Shown: positions 1 through 12,303, numbered from the stretch's first letter. The stretch: DNA of 64,000 bases from Diadema setosum (GCA_033980235.1 CM067065.1:26072836-26136835); one strand, 5' to 3'. Notes: generated by a model from the letters alone, not told the origin. Translations and numbers: made by a program.

Positions 1-820
1 TAAACTCTTGCAATTTAAATATCTTATTCAAATTTTTCATATTAGGCCAAATGTATGGTACATTATACTATAAGGACGATAACATCAGACGGCAATTAAA
101 TAAATCTGCTTCCAGAAGTACTGAAGGTCTTGCAACGCTGATACTCTTGATATTTATTAGAACTCTTAAAATTTATCTTCTTTTTTAGTGTTTAATATAT
201 TTATGTAACATACGTGACTCATATGTGTAACAAACGTTACCAAGGTTTAAACAGTCACATTTTCATTTGTCATATGGTGACTGAGATTGTTTGAGAATAT
301 GTGTAGGACAAATCCATCTAAAATCATTTGGCAGTTTTCTGCAAGTTCTATGTGTACGAATAAAAAAAATATAGGAAACAATCTAACTTTACATAGTTAA
401 CAATCTCCATCATATCTATCGATATCTTAATTCACGGTTACAGTAACTCATCAAATGAATGAAAAATATAGCAGGCACATTGAAATAAGAATGGTCATAT
501 CTTCGAAACTATCCACCAATAGAAGGATGGTTGCAATTGTCCATCCCTAAACAGAATGAATATGGTCAAAGAAAAATAAGCGCAGTAACGTAAGTTACAG
601 TGGTGAAATTTTCATGTTCAGCTTCAAATTTCAGAACATAAAAAGTTTGCAACATTTGTTGCTCATTTTTGTTTAAGTTGAAATTCAATGTATCCTCTAG
701 CAATTTTCGTTGTTGGAATGTTTTTGAGAAAACTTTATTTTTTCAAAATTTCAAAACCTGAATTGTACATTTTTAATGGTTTTGGCCCTGGAGCCCATTA
801 TCTTCCTCATTATGATCAAC
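1..820. other. AT-rich sequence without recognised gene
   Basis: I see no coding exon, tRNA or clear repeat here. The sequence is AT-rich, with short A runs only. It lies just 5' of a LINE fragment and could include decayed element sequence, but no reading frame supports that. Confidence 0.5.
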
Positions 821-829
821 GATGCTGCA

Positions 830-1585
830 ATGAGCACCGATAGGAGATGGAAGTATATTGATCATCTGTCACTAAGTAGACATACGACACAAATCTCATG
901 CTGGTGAGCTCCAGTTGCAGGTGGACACCTTGTCACAGTGGTGTTCCGTCAATGGTATGACGCCCAAACCTGAGTGCAAGATCATGCTTGTTACCTTTAT
1001 ACGCAATGCTCCAGCTCCGCCTGTTATCATGATTGAAATGACAGCACTGGGAGCAGTACCTGCCCTTCGTCTGCTTGATGTGACGATACTATTAGCCAAC
1101 CTGAAGTGGGATGCTCAGGTTGATCACATGATCTCACAAGCATCTCGCCGCCTGTACATTCTTACCATGCTGAAATCATTCGGCGTTTCTCGTAGTGATT
1201 TGGTGTTCGTCTACACAACATACATTCGCCCCTTGATGGAATTCTGTGCTCCAGTCTGGGGAAGCAGCATCACCGCACACCAGTCCACCAGAATCGAGAG
1301 AGTTCAAAAGCGGGCTCTTCGCCTCTCCTGAGAAACATCATTATAATGAACTCTTAGTGTTCGATGACATCCCAACCCTGGAGTCGCGTCGAACAGACCT
1401 CATTCTGTGCTTTAGAAAATCTGTGTTGCTCTCTGACTGATATGGAGGTCTTCTTCCCCAAGTAGACAATCTGTATATCAAGCCGTACTCAGAAATGGTC
1501 ACCACTTACCCTTGCCAAGAACCAGAACAAAAAGGTACGCACAGTCAAGTATTCCGGCAATTTTGAATCTCTTGAATTCTTTGTA
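830..1585 (+). pseudogene. non-LTR retrotransposon (LINE) RT C-terminal fragment
   Basis: This is the carboxy-terminal part of a LINE reverse transcriptase. The frame from about 915 to 1331 reads through motifs typical of the region after the RT palm: LKWDAQVDHMISQASRRLY, then YIRPLMEFCAPVWGSS and RIERVQKRALR. A frame change near 1325 is followed by a second frame with PTLESRRTDL, as expected for the domain that follows in intact copies. The catalytic YADD region, endonuclease and 5' end are missing, and stops and frameshifts break the frame, so the copy is dead. The family assignment (CR1/Jockey-like) comes from the motifs and is not exact. Confidence 0.85.
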
Positions 1586-2882
1586 ATTGTATATGGGTAC
1601 ATCACTCAAGTATAATTTGAGCAATAACAATTTTTATGATGTATGTTTCATATTATGTGATTGTATTAAGAATAATATGCACTAAAGTATTTCAACGATT
1701 ATGGAATTTCTGAGAAATTTGTTATTTCATAATTTATCTGCATTTGGAATCTCATGATTTATATGTTTTACAGAGTTAGGCAATCATGTATTCCAGCAAT
1801 TGTGAAACTTTTGAACGTTTTGTAATAACATTACTCATTGACAATTTGAACAGATAAGGCTTCATGTGCCCAATGCTCTGTGTAATCTTATAAACCAAGA
1901 CATATTCAATTATGCAGAATTAATTTTTGAAGAATTTAAATTGTAACTATCATTTTCAAACGATATTAGATCTTAGTATGACACATTGTTGAAATTATAT
2001 CTTTTAATAATAAGGACATAATGTACATTGCCTGTGCATGTGTATCTGGTATTTTGTACGTATATAATACATCTGTTTATCATGCATAGTTATGAGTGTA
2101 TATCTGCGTATGGCTATGTTGATGAAGATGATATTTTTGTACAAGGGGTACGTTTTATTGATTGTCTTTTTCAGGATTCATTGTAATTTCATATTTGATA
2201 TATTATTTTATATATGATATACACACATGGAAGCTTCAATGGATTTTCTGTTCTTCAATGTTGCGCATGTACGTGTACAGTTTATTTATATCATGGTAAG
2301 TCCAATCGCATAATACCACCATGTAATGTATTTCATGTTTTTTTTTTCTGAAGTGCAGTGCAATAGTAATATGATATTAATGATATATATCATGTTGTAA
2401 GGTGAGGTGATATCAATTTGGTAGAATGTTTGTTTGTTTGTTTTATGATGGATATGAACAGGTGTACTTTTGTTTCGTATAACTTTTCTTTTTAATGTAT
2501 GGTACTATAACTCCGCTGATTTAACGTTGTTTTTTATTCGTTATGCTGCATGTAGAAATTTATTTTGGTCTAGTACGTGTATATTGTCTATCATGGAATG
2601 TGTGCATCTATACAGTAGGTCTACATCAATATCACCACATGTGTACCCAGTTTTAACTTTGTGTAAATGCAATGTTTGATTATAGGAGTGTAAGCAATAT
2701 GATATTGGTATGACAGAATAATTAAATAGGTTTTTAACATTCTAATTTTTTCTTTAACTGTGAATGTTCTGTAATCATGCATGTATTTTTATTCTGTACG
2801 CATGGCACTATTAGTCTGCGGACTTATGCTTCTTTTGATTTACAATAAAACCGAATTGAATGAATGAATGAATAAATAAATT
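1586..2882 (+). repeat. probable LINE 3' UTR with TGAA-rich tail
   Basis: This AT-rich stretch follows the RT fragment and holds no ORF of note. A segment near 1790-1830 echoes 1550-1590 (tattccggcaattttgaa versus tattccagcaattgtgaa), a short internal duplication. It ends with an AATAAAA signal near 2845 and an imperfect TGAA/TAAA tail at 2855-2882. Such tails are typical of CR1-like LINE 3' ends, so I infer that 830-2882 is one 5'-truncated insertion. Confidence 0.45.
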
Positions 2883-3379
2883 GGGCAATCATCGGAACTT
2901 GCACTGTACTAATGAAAGAAGGGTGCATTCAACACTGTATCGAAACACACTTTATATTATTTCACGAGTGTTTCATAATAAATAGCCTACTTCAGTATTA
3001 TTAGTTCATATGAAATAGGCAAGCTTCTTTGTCATTCTTGAATAAGCCTTCTCATAGCTATGACTTATTCCATGGAAATAGACAATAAAGACATAATGTA
3101 CATCATATGTATACGAGAATTGGTTAGGCGCGCTGAAAAATACGGCCTAACTCAGGACATAACTGCACAAGCACGCAATACTACTTGAGAGATAAAAAAG
3201 GGACTTCGCTATATTTTGTACTACATTTCACTGAAAAAATGTAAACGAACACATCATTATCTTCAATGTCAAACAATGTGATTGAATTCTGACATCCTCG
3301 TAGCTAGAACATAGTAGCCTCGTGGAATATCATCGCAATATTGTGCGCTTAAACTGTTACTGAGATGGTATCAACATAT
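2883..3379. other. unannotated AT-rich spacer
   Basis: I see nothing identifiable here; no exon with splice signals and no repeat that recurs in the window. Confidence 0.4.
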
Positions 3380-3626
3380 GAAGGGTTTGTTTGCAAAAAA
3401 CGATAAGTCCATTTTTGAAGATTTTTAAGTACGATCTCTGTCATAAAGTTCAAAATAATACCTTTTAAATGATACATTGGTCACTACATGTAAAGGTATA
3501 TCTTTGAAGTTATGGTCAAAAGAAGCGAAATTTTTCTTATTATTCTCTTTATTTTTCTTGACCTTTAATCGCAAATATCTCCATTTGGCAAATATGGACT
3601 TATCGGTTTTTGCAAACAAACTCTTC
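3380..3626 (-). mobile_element. MITE family 2, copy A
   Basis: A non-autonomous element of about 250 bp with near-perfect terminal inverted repeats: GAAGGGTTTGTTTGCAAAAA at one end and TTTTTGCAAACAAACTCTTC at the other. It carries no transposase. ATAT flanks both ends, which suggests a 4-bp target duplication. It is inverted relative to copy B at 4121-4370. Other copies lie at 25075, 30543 and 44052. ORFs across it merely reflect the inverted repeat. Confidence 0.85.
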
Positions 3627-4120
3627 ATATATATTCTTTGTACATTCATCATGATAAATCAGATATAACTCAGCCATAGAGTAGCATAATTTCACAATTA
3701 CCTCATTATAGATTCCAAGACAAGACAATGGAATTCAATACATGCTATGCTCTTTTTTTTTTCTATTTGTGCCAGTACACATATCAGTGAGCAAAGCATT
3801 ATATTAATTTCTTTATGTCAGCACGTAAGTTACTTCACGATTCCGCCACGGCTGAACAACCACAGAAAATCTGTATGTAGTAATGATAACTACATTATTC
3901 TTTCCACATGCAGATAGTGCACTTTGCGAAAACAAAAATACAACACAGACACACGGCATTGTCATTTCATAGCTGTGCCATTCAGTGAAACCAACCTTCA
4001 ACAGATGCGACACATTAACAAGATTTTTAAATAAGAAAAACCACATCCTTTTTTGCATAGTTAGCATATTTTCATGTAGCGTTCAAGCCATCAGTAATTA
4101 CAGTATCAACTACAACAATT
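3627..4120. other. spacer between two inverted MITE copies
   Basis: No gene is seen in this AT-rich spacer. Together with the flanking MITE copies it forms a potential large hairpin. Confidence 0.4.
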
Positions 4121-4370
4121 GAAGAGTTTGTTTGCAAAAACCGATAAGTCCATATTTGTCAAATGGAGATATTTGCCATTAAAGGTCAAGAAAAATAAAG
4201 AGAATAATAAGAAAATTTTTGCTTCTTTTGACCATAACTTCAAAAGTGTTACATTATATTATGTAGTGACCAATATATCATTTAAAAGGTATTATTTTGT
4301 ACTTTATGACAGAGACCGTACTTCAAAATCGTAAAAAATGGACTTATCGGTTTTTGCAAACAAACTCTTC
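4121..4370 (+). mobile_element. MITE family 2, copy B
   Basis: This copy runs from GAAGAGTTTGTTTGCAAAAA to the matching inverted end CAAACTCTTC. It is 250 bp long, with AATT on both sides (CAATT before, AATTATT after), so the target duplication is probably AATT. The interior (AAAGGTCAAGAAAAATAAAG region) is shared with all other copies. No coding capacity. Confidence 0.88.
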
Positions 4371-6374
4371 AATTATTGAGTATATAGCTTATAAAGATAA
4401 AAAACTTCAGGTTGCAGAAGATAGTCACATTTTGCCACATACATTAATTTGATTGAGTTGGATACTAGACAATAATAAGATGAAATTAACATGTCGAGAT
4501 AGGAACGGCACTGCTTCGTTTTGTTCATCTCTGCACTTATCATTGTGAAAACAATGTTCCAAAAACTTATCAAATTGGAGTGCTTCTGTTATTTACACTA
4601 ACACAATGCATCATATCACAGCAAGAAAAGAGAAGACATCCAATGTACATTTCACGGATGATTTTATATTGTCATACTTTGACATATCAATGTTTTCCTC
4701 GTTATACCATGACTCATTGGCATTTTGTTGTTGTTGTTGCAGGATGTCTAACTTTCTGTAAGGGGCGGGTTGTTTCGTCTCTCATCAAAACTAAATTGAA
4801 TAGCTGCCACACACAAATAACAAAACTAATTCAATAATATTTCAATGTGTATACCTAATCCAGAATAAAATGAAATGGGAATTATGTATTCTATGAAAAA
4901 GATGAGGTCTTGTTGTTCATGCATTCATTCCCCGCTAATATGCGTTAATTTTCTGCAATAAAAGAAATAACAACATTTTCCTATACGCCTGCTGTTATTA
5001 CACTTTCTTTCCATTTGTTGTTGCACGCTGTCCTGTTAAAGTGAATGTGTTGAAGTTTTCAACCAGTATGTCCTACCTGGTTGAAAGTAGTCCCGACAAG
5101 GCCTCTTGGAAGAGTGAACGGTTCATTCTCTACGTAACCGCAAAGTTCGAATATCGAAGAAAGCAATAACAACAATGAATCAAATGATAGAAATGCATGG
5201 GACACGTATGTCTCCATTACTAGAATGGTTCACAAAAAGTGTGGGGTTTTTTTTTTTTTCAGTATTAAACACGTCGCTAATTCAGGGTATTGCTACCACC
5301 ATGGAGAACCGTCTCTCCACTTTGTAACTCTTAAATTCTGTAAATATGCAAGTCTAACTATTTTTTTTTTATGCATGCACGTTTTATACTTGTACCTTGT
5401 TCACGTATCCACGCGTATACCTCAATCAGGTCGAAGAGCTGAAAGATTAGCAGCCAAACTCGATGAGACTCTCTCGGGGACTCGCTGTGGCGTCATCCAT
5501 AACGTTGTTTCCCTCTTTGAATGTCTTTTAAGTCAGCGAAACGCGCGTTATCCCCATTTGTCGGTACCTTTTCCTATTCCTTCCCGCTCCATGGAGTCTA
5601 CTACCTGACTTCCATCGCATTTTCGCTCTTGCCCACACACCTTCCCCCCATTTTTCAGTCCCTCACATGTACATGTACATTATTCATCCCCCTCTTCGGT
5701 CGCTACCTGCTCCATTGATTTCTCCTATCAAGAACACTTCGTTATTACGTTCAGCCAGGGTTAGTTCTCATCCGATGCCATTATATTGTTCTCTTGCCCT
5801 TCTTTCTCCTCTTCTTTGCGGATATTCCGTTTATCTTCACTGGTCCCCCATAGAACCCAACTCCTTTATCTTAGGTTCTCCCATGTCGGCTAGTTTCAGG
5901 CAAGTTGAGAGACAGTACACCTTCAATCTTGCCCAGCACTGTGGCCTCCTCCTTGTCTCTTCTCACGTCGGTCTGAGCTTCTGCCTTCACTTTACGTCTG
6001 ATCGGGACAATGATAAAATGAAAAGAGTTATGAATAAACAACCACAAAACCTTGTAATCAAGAGTTGATTACACGAGAAACTGCAAAGATTCAGAATTTC
6101 AGTGACTCTTTCTACTTCTTCTCGGGGTATGAAGTTACAAACAAACAAAGAATAATGTTCTCTCATTATGACTGACAGTATGATGAACCAGAAAATACAA
6201 TTCTTTGAAATTAGATGACAACATTGTCATTAGATTCCTCTTTTTCATGGATGTTGCAGTGACAGGTGTTAAAAGTTTACGTTTCCAGTATTTTTCCCCT
6301 TGACAGTCGTCCTTTGTTTTATATATATGTGTATATGTATATGTATGTATGTAATCATATACATATGTATATAC
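4371..6374. other. unassigned stretch; pyrimidine- and CpG-richer segment at 5400-6010
   Basis: No exon could be supported. The segment 5400-6010 stands out as richer in C and CpG than its surroundings. It holds two open plus-strand frames (5225-5608, 5667-6068), but their translations show no motif I recognise and no splice context. It could be a decayed gene or repeat. Confidence 0.3.

Positions 6375-6424
<50 letters not shown>
6375..6424. repeat. (TA)n microsatellite
   Basis: About 50 bp of uninterrupted TA dinucleotides. The long Tyr/Ile ORFs crossing it on both strands are artefacts of the repeat. Confidence 0.95.
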
Positions 6425-6427
<3 letters not shown>

Positions 6428-6589
6428 CCACATATATCAATAGGAAATAAGAATGTAAGAAGATGTTTGGTGTATTTTATAAGGAGATTCCTATACCAAT
6501 GAAACATTTCGAACATGGGCCTATACTCGAAGTGTTATGACCGATCCACGAGGATCCAGTAAGAAAAAATACTTAGGAATACATTATAC

Positions 6590-6661
6590 CTGTCTAGTGC
6601 CTCCTAGCTTGTCACTGAGCAACTGCTTTAACGGTGTTTCATTGATGGTTATGCCCTCCAT
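6590..6661 (-). CDS. LRR short exon, third copy of the two-exon LRR module
   Basis: A 72-nt, phase 0-0 exon of 24 codons, too short for ordinary ORF detection. It starts after acceptor gctacag and ends before donor GTATAA. The peptide begins MEGITINETPLK and ends GGTRQ. It aligns without gaps to the 72-nt exons at 23488-23559 (IEGISITHKPLK...EGTTQ) and 33745-33816 (LEDIIINGRPLN...GSTT then stop). The spacing of hydrophobic residues fits one LRR strand-turn unit. It would join downstream of the long LRR exon at 8196-8381. No later exon or stop codon of this transcript was found towards position 1, so the 3' end of this tail lies outside or was missed. Confidence 0.62.
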
Positions 6662-7654
6662 CTGTAGCATACAACACACACACACATATATGTACATAAA
6701 TAACATGAAGAAACTGTAACGGGTAAGATATATTCAAAACTGGTATGTAAGTAAATAAGTAAAGAGTTAAAATATAATGTTCAAAATGTCTTTTTTTTTT
6801 CAATTTTCAATTCTGAATTTTCTTCTTTTTTTTTCTGCTTGCACGCATACACGTTACATGGGTACATGCATGAAACACATAAATACAGAACACACAGCTC
6901 TACATAAACATGACTCACCTTAATATTACACAGCCGCATAATATCAATATCAATATCAGTATCAATATCAGAGATTTATGTCACTGGACGATACATTAAT
7001 CTGCATATGAATAAATAAACATCGTATTGGATGCGATTTTCGTGTATCACAAGTTAGTAAATGAAAGTCAAACTGCTAACAATTAAGAGTTGTAAAAGAT
7101 ATGGATGAGCGTATTCTTATGTCTTCAAAATCATCAGAATAAATGTCTTGAACGTTAAGTTCTTCTGTGTTCGTGAATGCATTTGTGTGAAAATAAATGT
7201 ATACATTTTAACAGATATGATAATGCAGCATCCCCGTCTTAGTCATTCTTCTAGAGTACAATTAGTAAAATTGTAAAACCAGTTGATAACATCATTCAAA
7301 TCCGTACACATGACAATTATTATTGACATACAAATATTACTATCAATCATGAATATATAATCAATATAGCAATCACTTATAAAAGATCAATTAAACTCAT
7401 ATTGTGTTACTTAACCACTGAAACCGATTTATATGATAAAACACCATCACCAATACCTTTTGGTGGTCGTGGTGGTTATAGCTTAAATGTGTGGAAAGTA
7501 TATTGAGAAAACATTACGGCTATGTGTACAGTGTTCATTGACCATCAAACATTGGCCATTAAAGTTGTTGGACTTTATCAATATACGAACTTGACCGGTA
7601 TAATATAATTAGATTATGTACCTGTCGTGTGAATTTCGTTTATTGAGGCTATGA

Positions 7655-7689
7655 TTACGTATATATGTATATATATCTATATATATCTA

Positions 7690-7742
<53 letters not shown>
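7655..7742. repeat. (TA)n-rich microsatellite
   Basis: Alternating TA with TATC interruptions. Confidence 0.9.
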
Positions 7743-7847
7743 TCCGATCGAATCACCATTTTCTTTGCTCATTTTCCATTAATAAATAAATGACTAGATA
7801 AATAAATATAAATGTACATATCATACGTATAGTTCCTCTATTTTTGT

Positions 7848-7890
7848 TTCGTTTGTTTGTTTGTTTGTTTGTTTGTTTGTTTGTTTGTTT
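7848..7890. repeat. (TTTG)n microsatellite
   Basis: About ten tandem TTTG units. On the minus strand it reads as a Lys-Gln-Thr-Asn repeat, which inflates a 200-codon ORF (7821-8423) that is not a gene as such. Confidence 0.93.
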
Positions 7891-8195
7891 ATTTCAACAC
7901 ATAAAGCCTGTTGACGATTCCGGAAGATTACCGTCATGACCGTGTAAATAGTTTGTGTATGGTGGTGTTTGTAAAAATCATCCCCACTTTTAAAATAACT
8001 ATAAGCATTTGAATGAAAAACAAAAAAGAGGACAGATTCCCCTTCCATAGGAAGACATACAACAGAAAGAGCTGCCAACGGAAAGACTGCAAAGAACTTC
8101 AACAATACACTTTGATATCGCTTGCAAGTGCTTACAACTCTTTCAAACTTTCTTTTTGTAATTACAAGTAAATGTTTGCAATGTGTTATATTTAC

Positions 8196-8381
8196 CTTAC
8201 TCTTTGTGATCCCTTTAGCATTATCTCTCCTCTCCATCTCCTTGAAGAATGCCTCAGGCAAGTCAGCGCATGTGATACTGGCATGTTCAAGATGAGGCAG
8301 GAGACACAAAAATGCAGCAAAGTCTTTGGCTGCTGTTGTCCAAACTTGGGGATCACCTACTTTCATCGTCAGTTCGCGGAC
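8196..8381 (-). CDS. LRR long exon, third copy of the two-exon LRR module
   Basis: A 186-nt, phase 0-0 exon of 62 codons. It begins VRELTMKV and contains FAAFLCLLPHLEHASITC and LPEAFFKEM, matching the family pattern xxELxIx(n)AxxLCxLPxLxxxxIxCxxLPxxFF seen in the exons at 24246, 35195, 37352, 39280 and 40445. The frame is open throughout. The donor is AAG before GTAAAT. The acceptor is ttgag, an unusual G before AG, which may weaken splicing. The product would be leucine-rich repeats in the ligand-sensing tail of an NLR-type receptor. It lies 15.1 kb from the previous exon found, so it belongs to the same gene only by inference. It could instead be a remnant of a neighbouring duplicated gene. 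Confidence 0.65.
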
Positions 8382-9814
8382 CTCAAGGGTATAGGAACAC
8401 AAACACACACATGTACATTTCACAGCAATATTTTCTCCTTCTGTCTGTCCAAATCATGTGTTTATATTTCCCATTTTCATTGGATAAAACCATTTTGTCT
8501 ATGCTAATTCATTCCTATTTCCATTGGTCTCTTGATATTTAGTCTGTCTATACCAGATTGTCTATTCAATATTTATTTCGTATTTGATTCGTCTGTTTCC
8601 CACTCGTGTATGCACGTCTAGTTACAATTTCATGTATAGTTACTACATTGACAATTTATCATTTAGTCTTAACATTACTTTGGTAAAGTTCGTCTTACAA
8701 TAACTTGTTTTATTTTTCAATTAGTCTAGTGAACATTAACTTTATCTAATGGCTACTTACTGTCGTGCACAAATCTTCTGATGGCCATTATTTCGAAAGC
8801 AGACTTTGAGAACTGTTCGTTTTGGTCTACATTAGTGATGGTTGTTTTTCATCTTTCTTTCACGATCAAGTTCTGATATTAAAACAGTGTCACCCCTTTT
8901 AGCAGATGAAACAATCGTATGAAAGACTTTGCATTATCGTTGATGAGGGGGAAATTGTCGTACAACTTGGGGTTTCTGTTATTTTTATCTCACTTCCGGG
9001 AATAATCGAGAAAAAGTGTAAAAACAAGAACAACAAAGCGACTGAATCGAAGACGGTACATTAGCATGTGTGACTCAAATTCATGAAGATATTAATGAAA
9101 GCTGTATTTCAGACCATGGATAGTTAAAAAAAAAATGTATGATGCCCGCTCTTTGACCATGAGGACATGCATAATGTTAAAAATATATCTGGTCAAAGTC
9201 TATCTAGTATGATATCATGAATCATTTAATAGAATTTATAATGTTTATTTTGTGTCATTCATTATCGTTTCATAATCGATCATTTTTCCACCTCTTCTTT
9301 TATATAGAATAGTTTCCAGTGAGGGTGAGCAGGGATGTGTGATTTTCTCAAAAAACGATAATTCTGAGTCTCTGATAAGATAGTTTCCTCTGTTGAAATG
9401 GGCAACACTGTACCAAATCAGAACTTGGTCGTAAATGGACCCTAAGACGAAAAGCAACTCAAACTAAACGAACATTTAACAAAGTCTGCTACAGACTTAA
9501 TGGTCATTAGTTCCCCCCCCCCCCCCCGCTAACACATACCCTCAGGTGGTTATCAGTACCGCGTGCGGGTTTCCCGATTTTTCAGGGCGCACGTCATGAG
9601 ACCGACAACCACGAGACATACAGCTAACAAGTCATACAGCCAACGAGTCATACAGTCACAAAAATGACGACTCCATCAAACAAGGCAAGTGCCATAATGT
9701 GTCTCGCCCATTCGCGTACAAGAAATTGTACACGAATGGAATATAACAGCTAAAAAAGAGATATAACAGATAAAAAGAGATATAAAAGGGTACAAATTTA
9801 TGGCAAAAAGGAAA
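8382..9814. other. AT-rich intronic or intergenic sequence
   Basis: No exon or recurring repeat was recognised. A C homopolymer lies at 9512-9526. The region would be intronic if the LRR exons at 8196 and 23488 belong to one transcript. Confidence 0.4.
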
Positions 9815-10265
9815 CGTGCCATAAAAAAACTTAACATTGGGCCCTTAAAGTTCGTTGACCCCTCCCTGTTACCTTTGACCTTGTGGTGACCATCCACTCC
9901 CCAGGGGACATCTACCATCAAAGTTTGGTCGCAAACGGACCTATGGATCAAAAGTTTTGACCCATAATAGAAACGTGCCATAAAAACTTAACATTGGGCT
10001 CTAAAAGTTCGTTGACCCATGCTTCTGACCTTTGTCCTCGTGGTGACTATCCCCTCCCCAAGGGACATCTACCATCCAAGTTTGGTCACAAATGGAGTTA
10101 TGGATCAAAAGTTATGACCCATAATAGAAATGCGCCATAAAAACTTATCATTGGGCCCCAAAGTTCATTGACCACTGCCTGTGAGCTTTGACCTTGAGGT
10201 GACCTTCATATATAAGAAAATGTGAAACTTTGTATGACCCCTCTTCCCTCGAAGTTTGATTGCAA
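9815..10265. repeat. tandem repeat, ~157-bp period, TTGACC-containing
   Basis: Three diverged units can be lined up on the phrase gttcgttgacc at 9850, 10007 and (as gttcattgacc) 10163, giving periods of 157 and 156 bp. Each unit also carries 'taaaaacttaacattgggc' and 'catctaccat' phrases. No coding function is suggested. Confidence 0.75.
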
Positions 10266-11644
10266 TTGAAGGTCAGTCACGATACATCTATGGCCCAACA
10301 CATGGATGATCAGGGGCGTCAATACGACGCGACGGCTGGGGAGGGGGCGCAAAGGGGCATTTTGCCCCGCCCCATGGAAATGTTTGGGGCATATAATTGT
10401 TTCCCCAAACAATAATCGAGATGGGAGCAAATCTCGATCTTTCTTGATGGAAAATTATCCAAATACCGCCAAAAGTATGTACCAATTGCAATACATGCAA
10501 AAGCTCCTCCACTGACTGGGACCCTTTCGATAGACTTTGTACACTTTTGAGATTGACGTATTTCCTACTATTTTATCAAAGAGCGTGCAGATCTTTCACT
10601 TTAATACGAAAATTCCCTCATACTGAGTAGGCGTCGATGGGGAGGGGGGGATGGTTCCCCCATAAAAGTATTGGGAACAAACCTATCATTTTGCTCCTCT
10701 TAATTCAAGAGATGTGGAAATTTTCTTGCTTTTTTTAAATAGAAAACTGTCAAAATATTTCACCCAAAGAAGGCTCAAGTTAAATTCTGAAAATACAAAA
10801 TCTCCCTAGCGTGAGAGGGGGATCGGACTACCCACTTCCATATACCCTCCCCTTTCGGTCCTTTCTAATCTATCAACTTTGAGATTGACAAATTTCCAAA
10901 TGCTTCATCTTAAGAGTGCACCATGTGTGTCACCTCGTTTAAAAAGAATGTAAAAGTTCCGTCGGATGGGTGGGAGAAGATATCTAGATAATTTAATTTA
11001 ATGGAGGGTGTCCCCTCATACATTTGTACACTTTTGGGATTGAAATTTTCCCAGATTCCATCATTATATTGTTAACGAGGTATTTTCATTTTGGTTTTAA
11101 AAATGCAAAAGCCTCGTATGCAGGGGTGTCAGTCCCAGAGGAATAGGGGCAAACATGTCATGTTGTCCCTAATAATTCCCGAAATAAAGATTTTTTTCTG
11201 CTTTTTTGATAGAAAACTGGTCAGATATTTCACCCATATTATGCACCAGATCATCGATTATAAATTCTGAATATGAAAGATTTTCCTCGCGTGCACATCC
11301 TGTCCACTTTGTCGCCTATTACATAATTAATACACTCTAGAGGGTTGGGCAAGGGCAGATATTTCATCACAAAATGTACATCAAATATGTAACTTCAATT
11401 CTACTAAATTCAAAAGCTCCCTCTTCCTCTTTTAGACTTAGAATTAGACTTAGCACGATATGGGGATTGAAAATTTTCCGAACATTCCACAAAAGTTCCG
11501 TCATGTGTAAGGGATCTACCCTCCCCCACACAGTCCCCCCCCCCCCCCGTCAACTTCAATACATTTTGTACACATTAATGTCGCACAAGGGGATCAAGAA
11601 CTGGGATACCGCGATTTAGTCATTCACATATCTGTGAATTTATT

Positions 11645-11745
11645 AGTGGAAAATTAGCAAAGAAAATGGAATTCCATCGCGATTCCAACCCAAGACCTCC
11701 GAATTGTTAGGCCGGTGCTTAATTCTCAATGCTCATTTGGTCAGA
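11645..11745 (-). repeat. decayed tRNA-derived SINE-like unit
   Basis: This shares the layout of the better copy at 11920-12025: 'tagtggaaaattagcaaag' then 'ttccatcgcgattccaacccaagacct'. On the minus strand it is a mutated tRNA-like B-box region. Too degenerate for a functional tRNA. Confidence 0.5.
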
Positions 11746-11919
11746 AGCAATAGCAATGTGTTTTTGTGTGTAACACACACGCACACACTTAAACCTGACA
11801 TAAACCCGAATGATAATTAAACTTGGGGGTAAATGCAAGGGATCAACGAAGTGATGCCAATTTTTTTACTATGTATAACAACGCAAACAGAGGAAAACTG
11901 ACGAGAAATGAATATAATT

Positions 11920-12025
11920 CATTGGTGGAAAAATGAGCACAGAAAATTAGATTCCATCGGGATTCGAACCCGAGACCTTCAGTTTGCTAGCCCGATGCTC
12001 TACCGACTCAGCTGTACCGTATGTC
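11920..12025 (-). repeat. tRNA-derived SINE head (pol III A and B boxes)
   Basis: On the minus strand the sequence reads TGAGTCGGTAGAGCA (A-box-like), then CGGGTTCGAATCCCG (B-box and T-arm), with tRNA-like spacing at about 11955-12012. The acceptor stem does not close into a clean tRNA. The flank is shared with the unit at 11645-11745, so a SINE is more likely than a tRNA gene. A C homopolymer adjoins it. Confidence 0.6.
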
Positions 12026-12112
12026 CCCCCCCCCCCCCCCCCGAAAAAAAAAAATACAACGGGACCTTCCGCAATGATAGCTTTAAACTAGAAATGTCGT
12101 TAAGGCGACTGG

Positions 12113-12303
12113 TATGCCTCCGCCATAATGCATGATTCTCCTAATAGGTCTATAGTACATGTAGACAATATGTGATTACATTTTACACGGACGGACGGAA
12201 GGATGGACGAACGGACGGACGGACGGACGGACGGAAGGACGGACGGACGGACTGACAACCCGAAAACATAATGCCTCCGGCACCACTTCGTGGCGGAGGC
12301 ATA
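12113..12303. mobile_element. short inverted-repeat element with internal (CGGA)n
   Basis: Terminal inverted repeats TATGCCTCCGCCA and TGGCGGAGGCATA bound a 191-bp element whose interior holds a tract of CGGA/CGGAA tetranucleotides at 12188-12252. It has no coding capacity and looks like a MITE. Confidence 0.75.

Larger units (their letters stand above)
6662..8195 (-). other. intron between LRR exons, with TA and TTTG microsatellites
   Basis: An AT-rich intron of the minus-strand LRR tail. It contains a TA-rich tract at about 7655-7742 and a TTTG tract at 7848-7890. No other exon was seen. Confidence 0.5.

Noticed and set aside
5070..5125. Possible short minus-strand exon ending FNQ before GTAGGA
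   Set aside because: No convincing acceptor and no match to the 72-nt LRR exons.
6135..6502. Tyr/Ile-rich ORFs
   Set aside because: Translations of the (TA)n microsatellite.
7821..8423. 200-codon minus-strand ORF as one gene
   Set aside because: Only 8196-8381 shows LRR pattern and splice sites; the rest is intron and a TTTG microsatellite.
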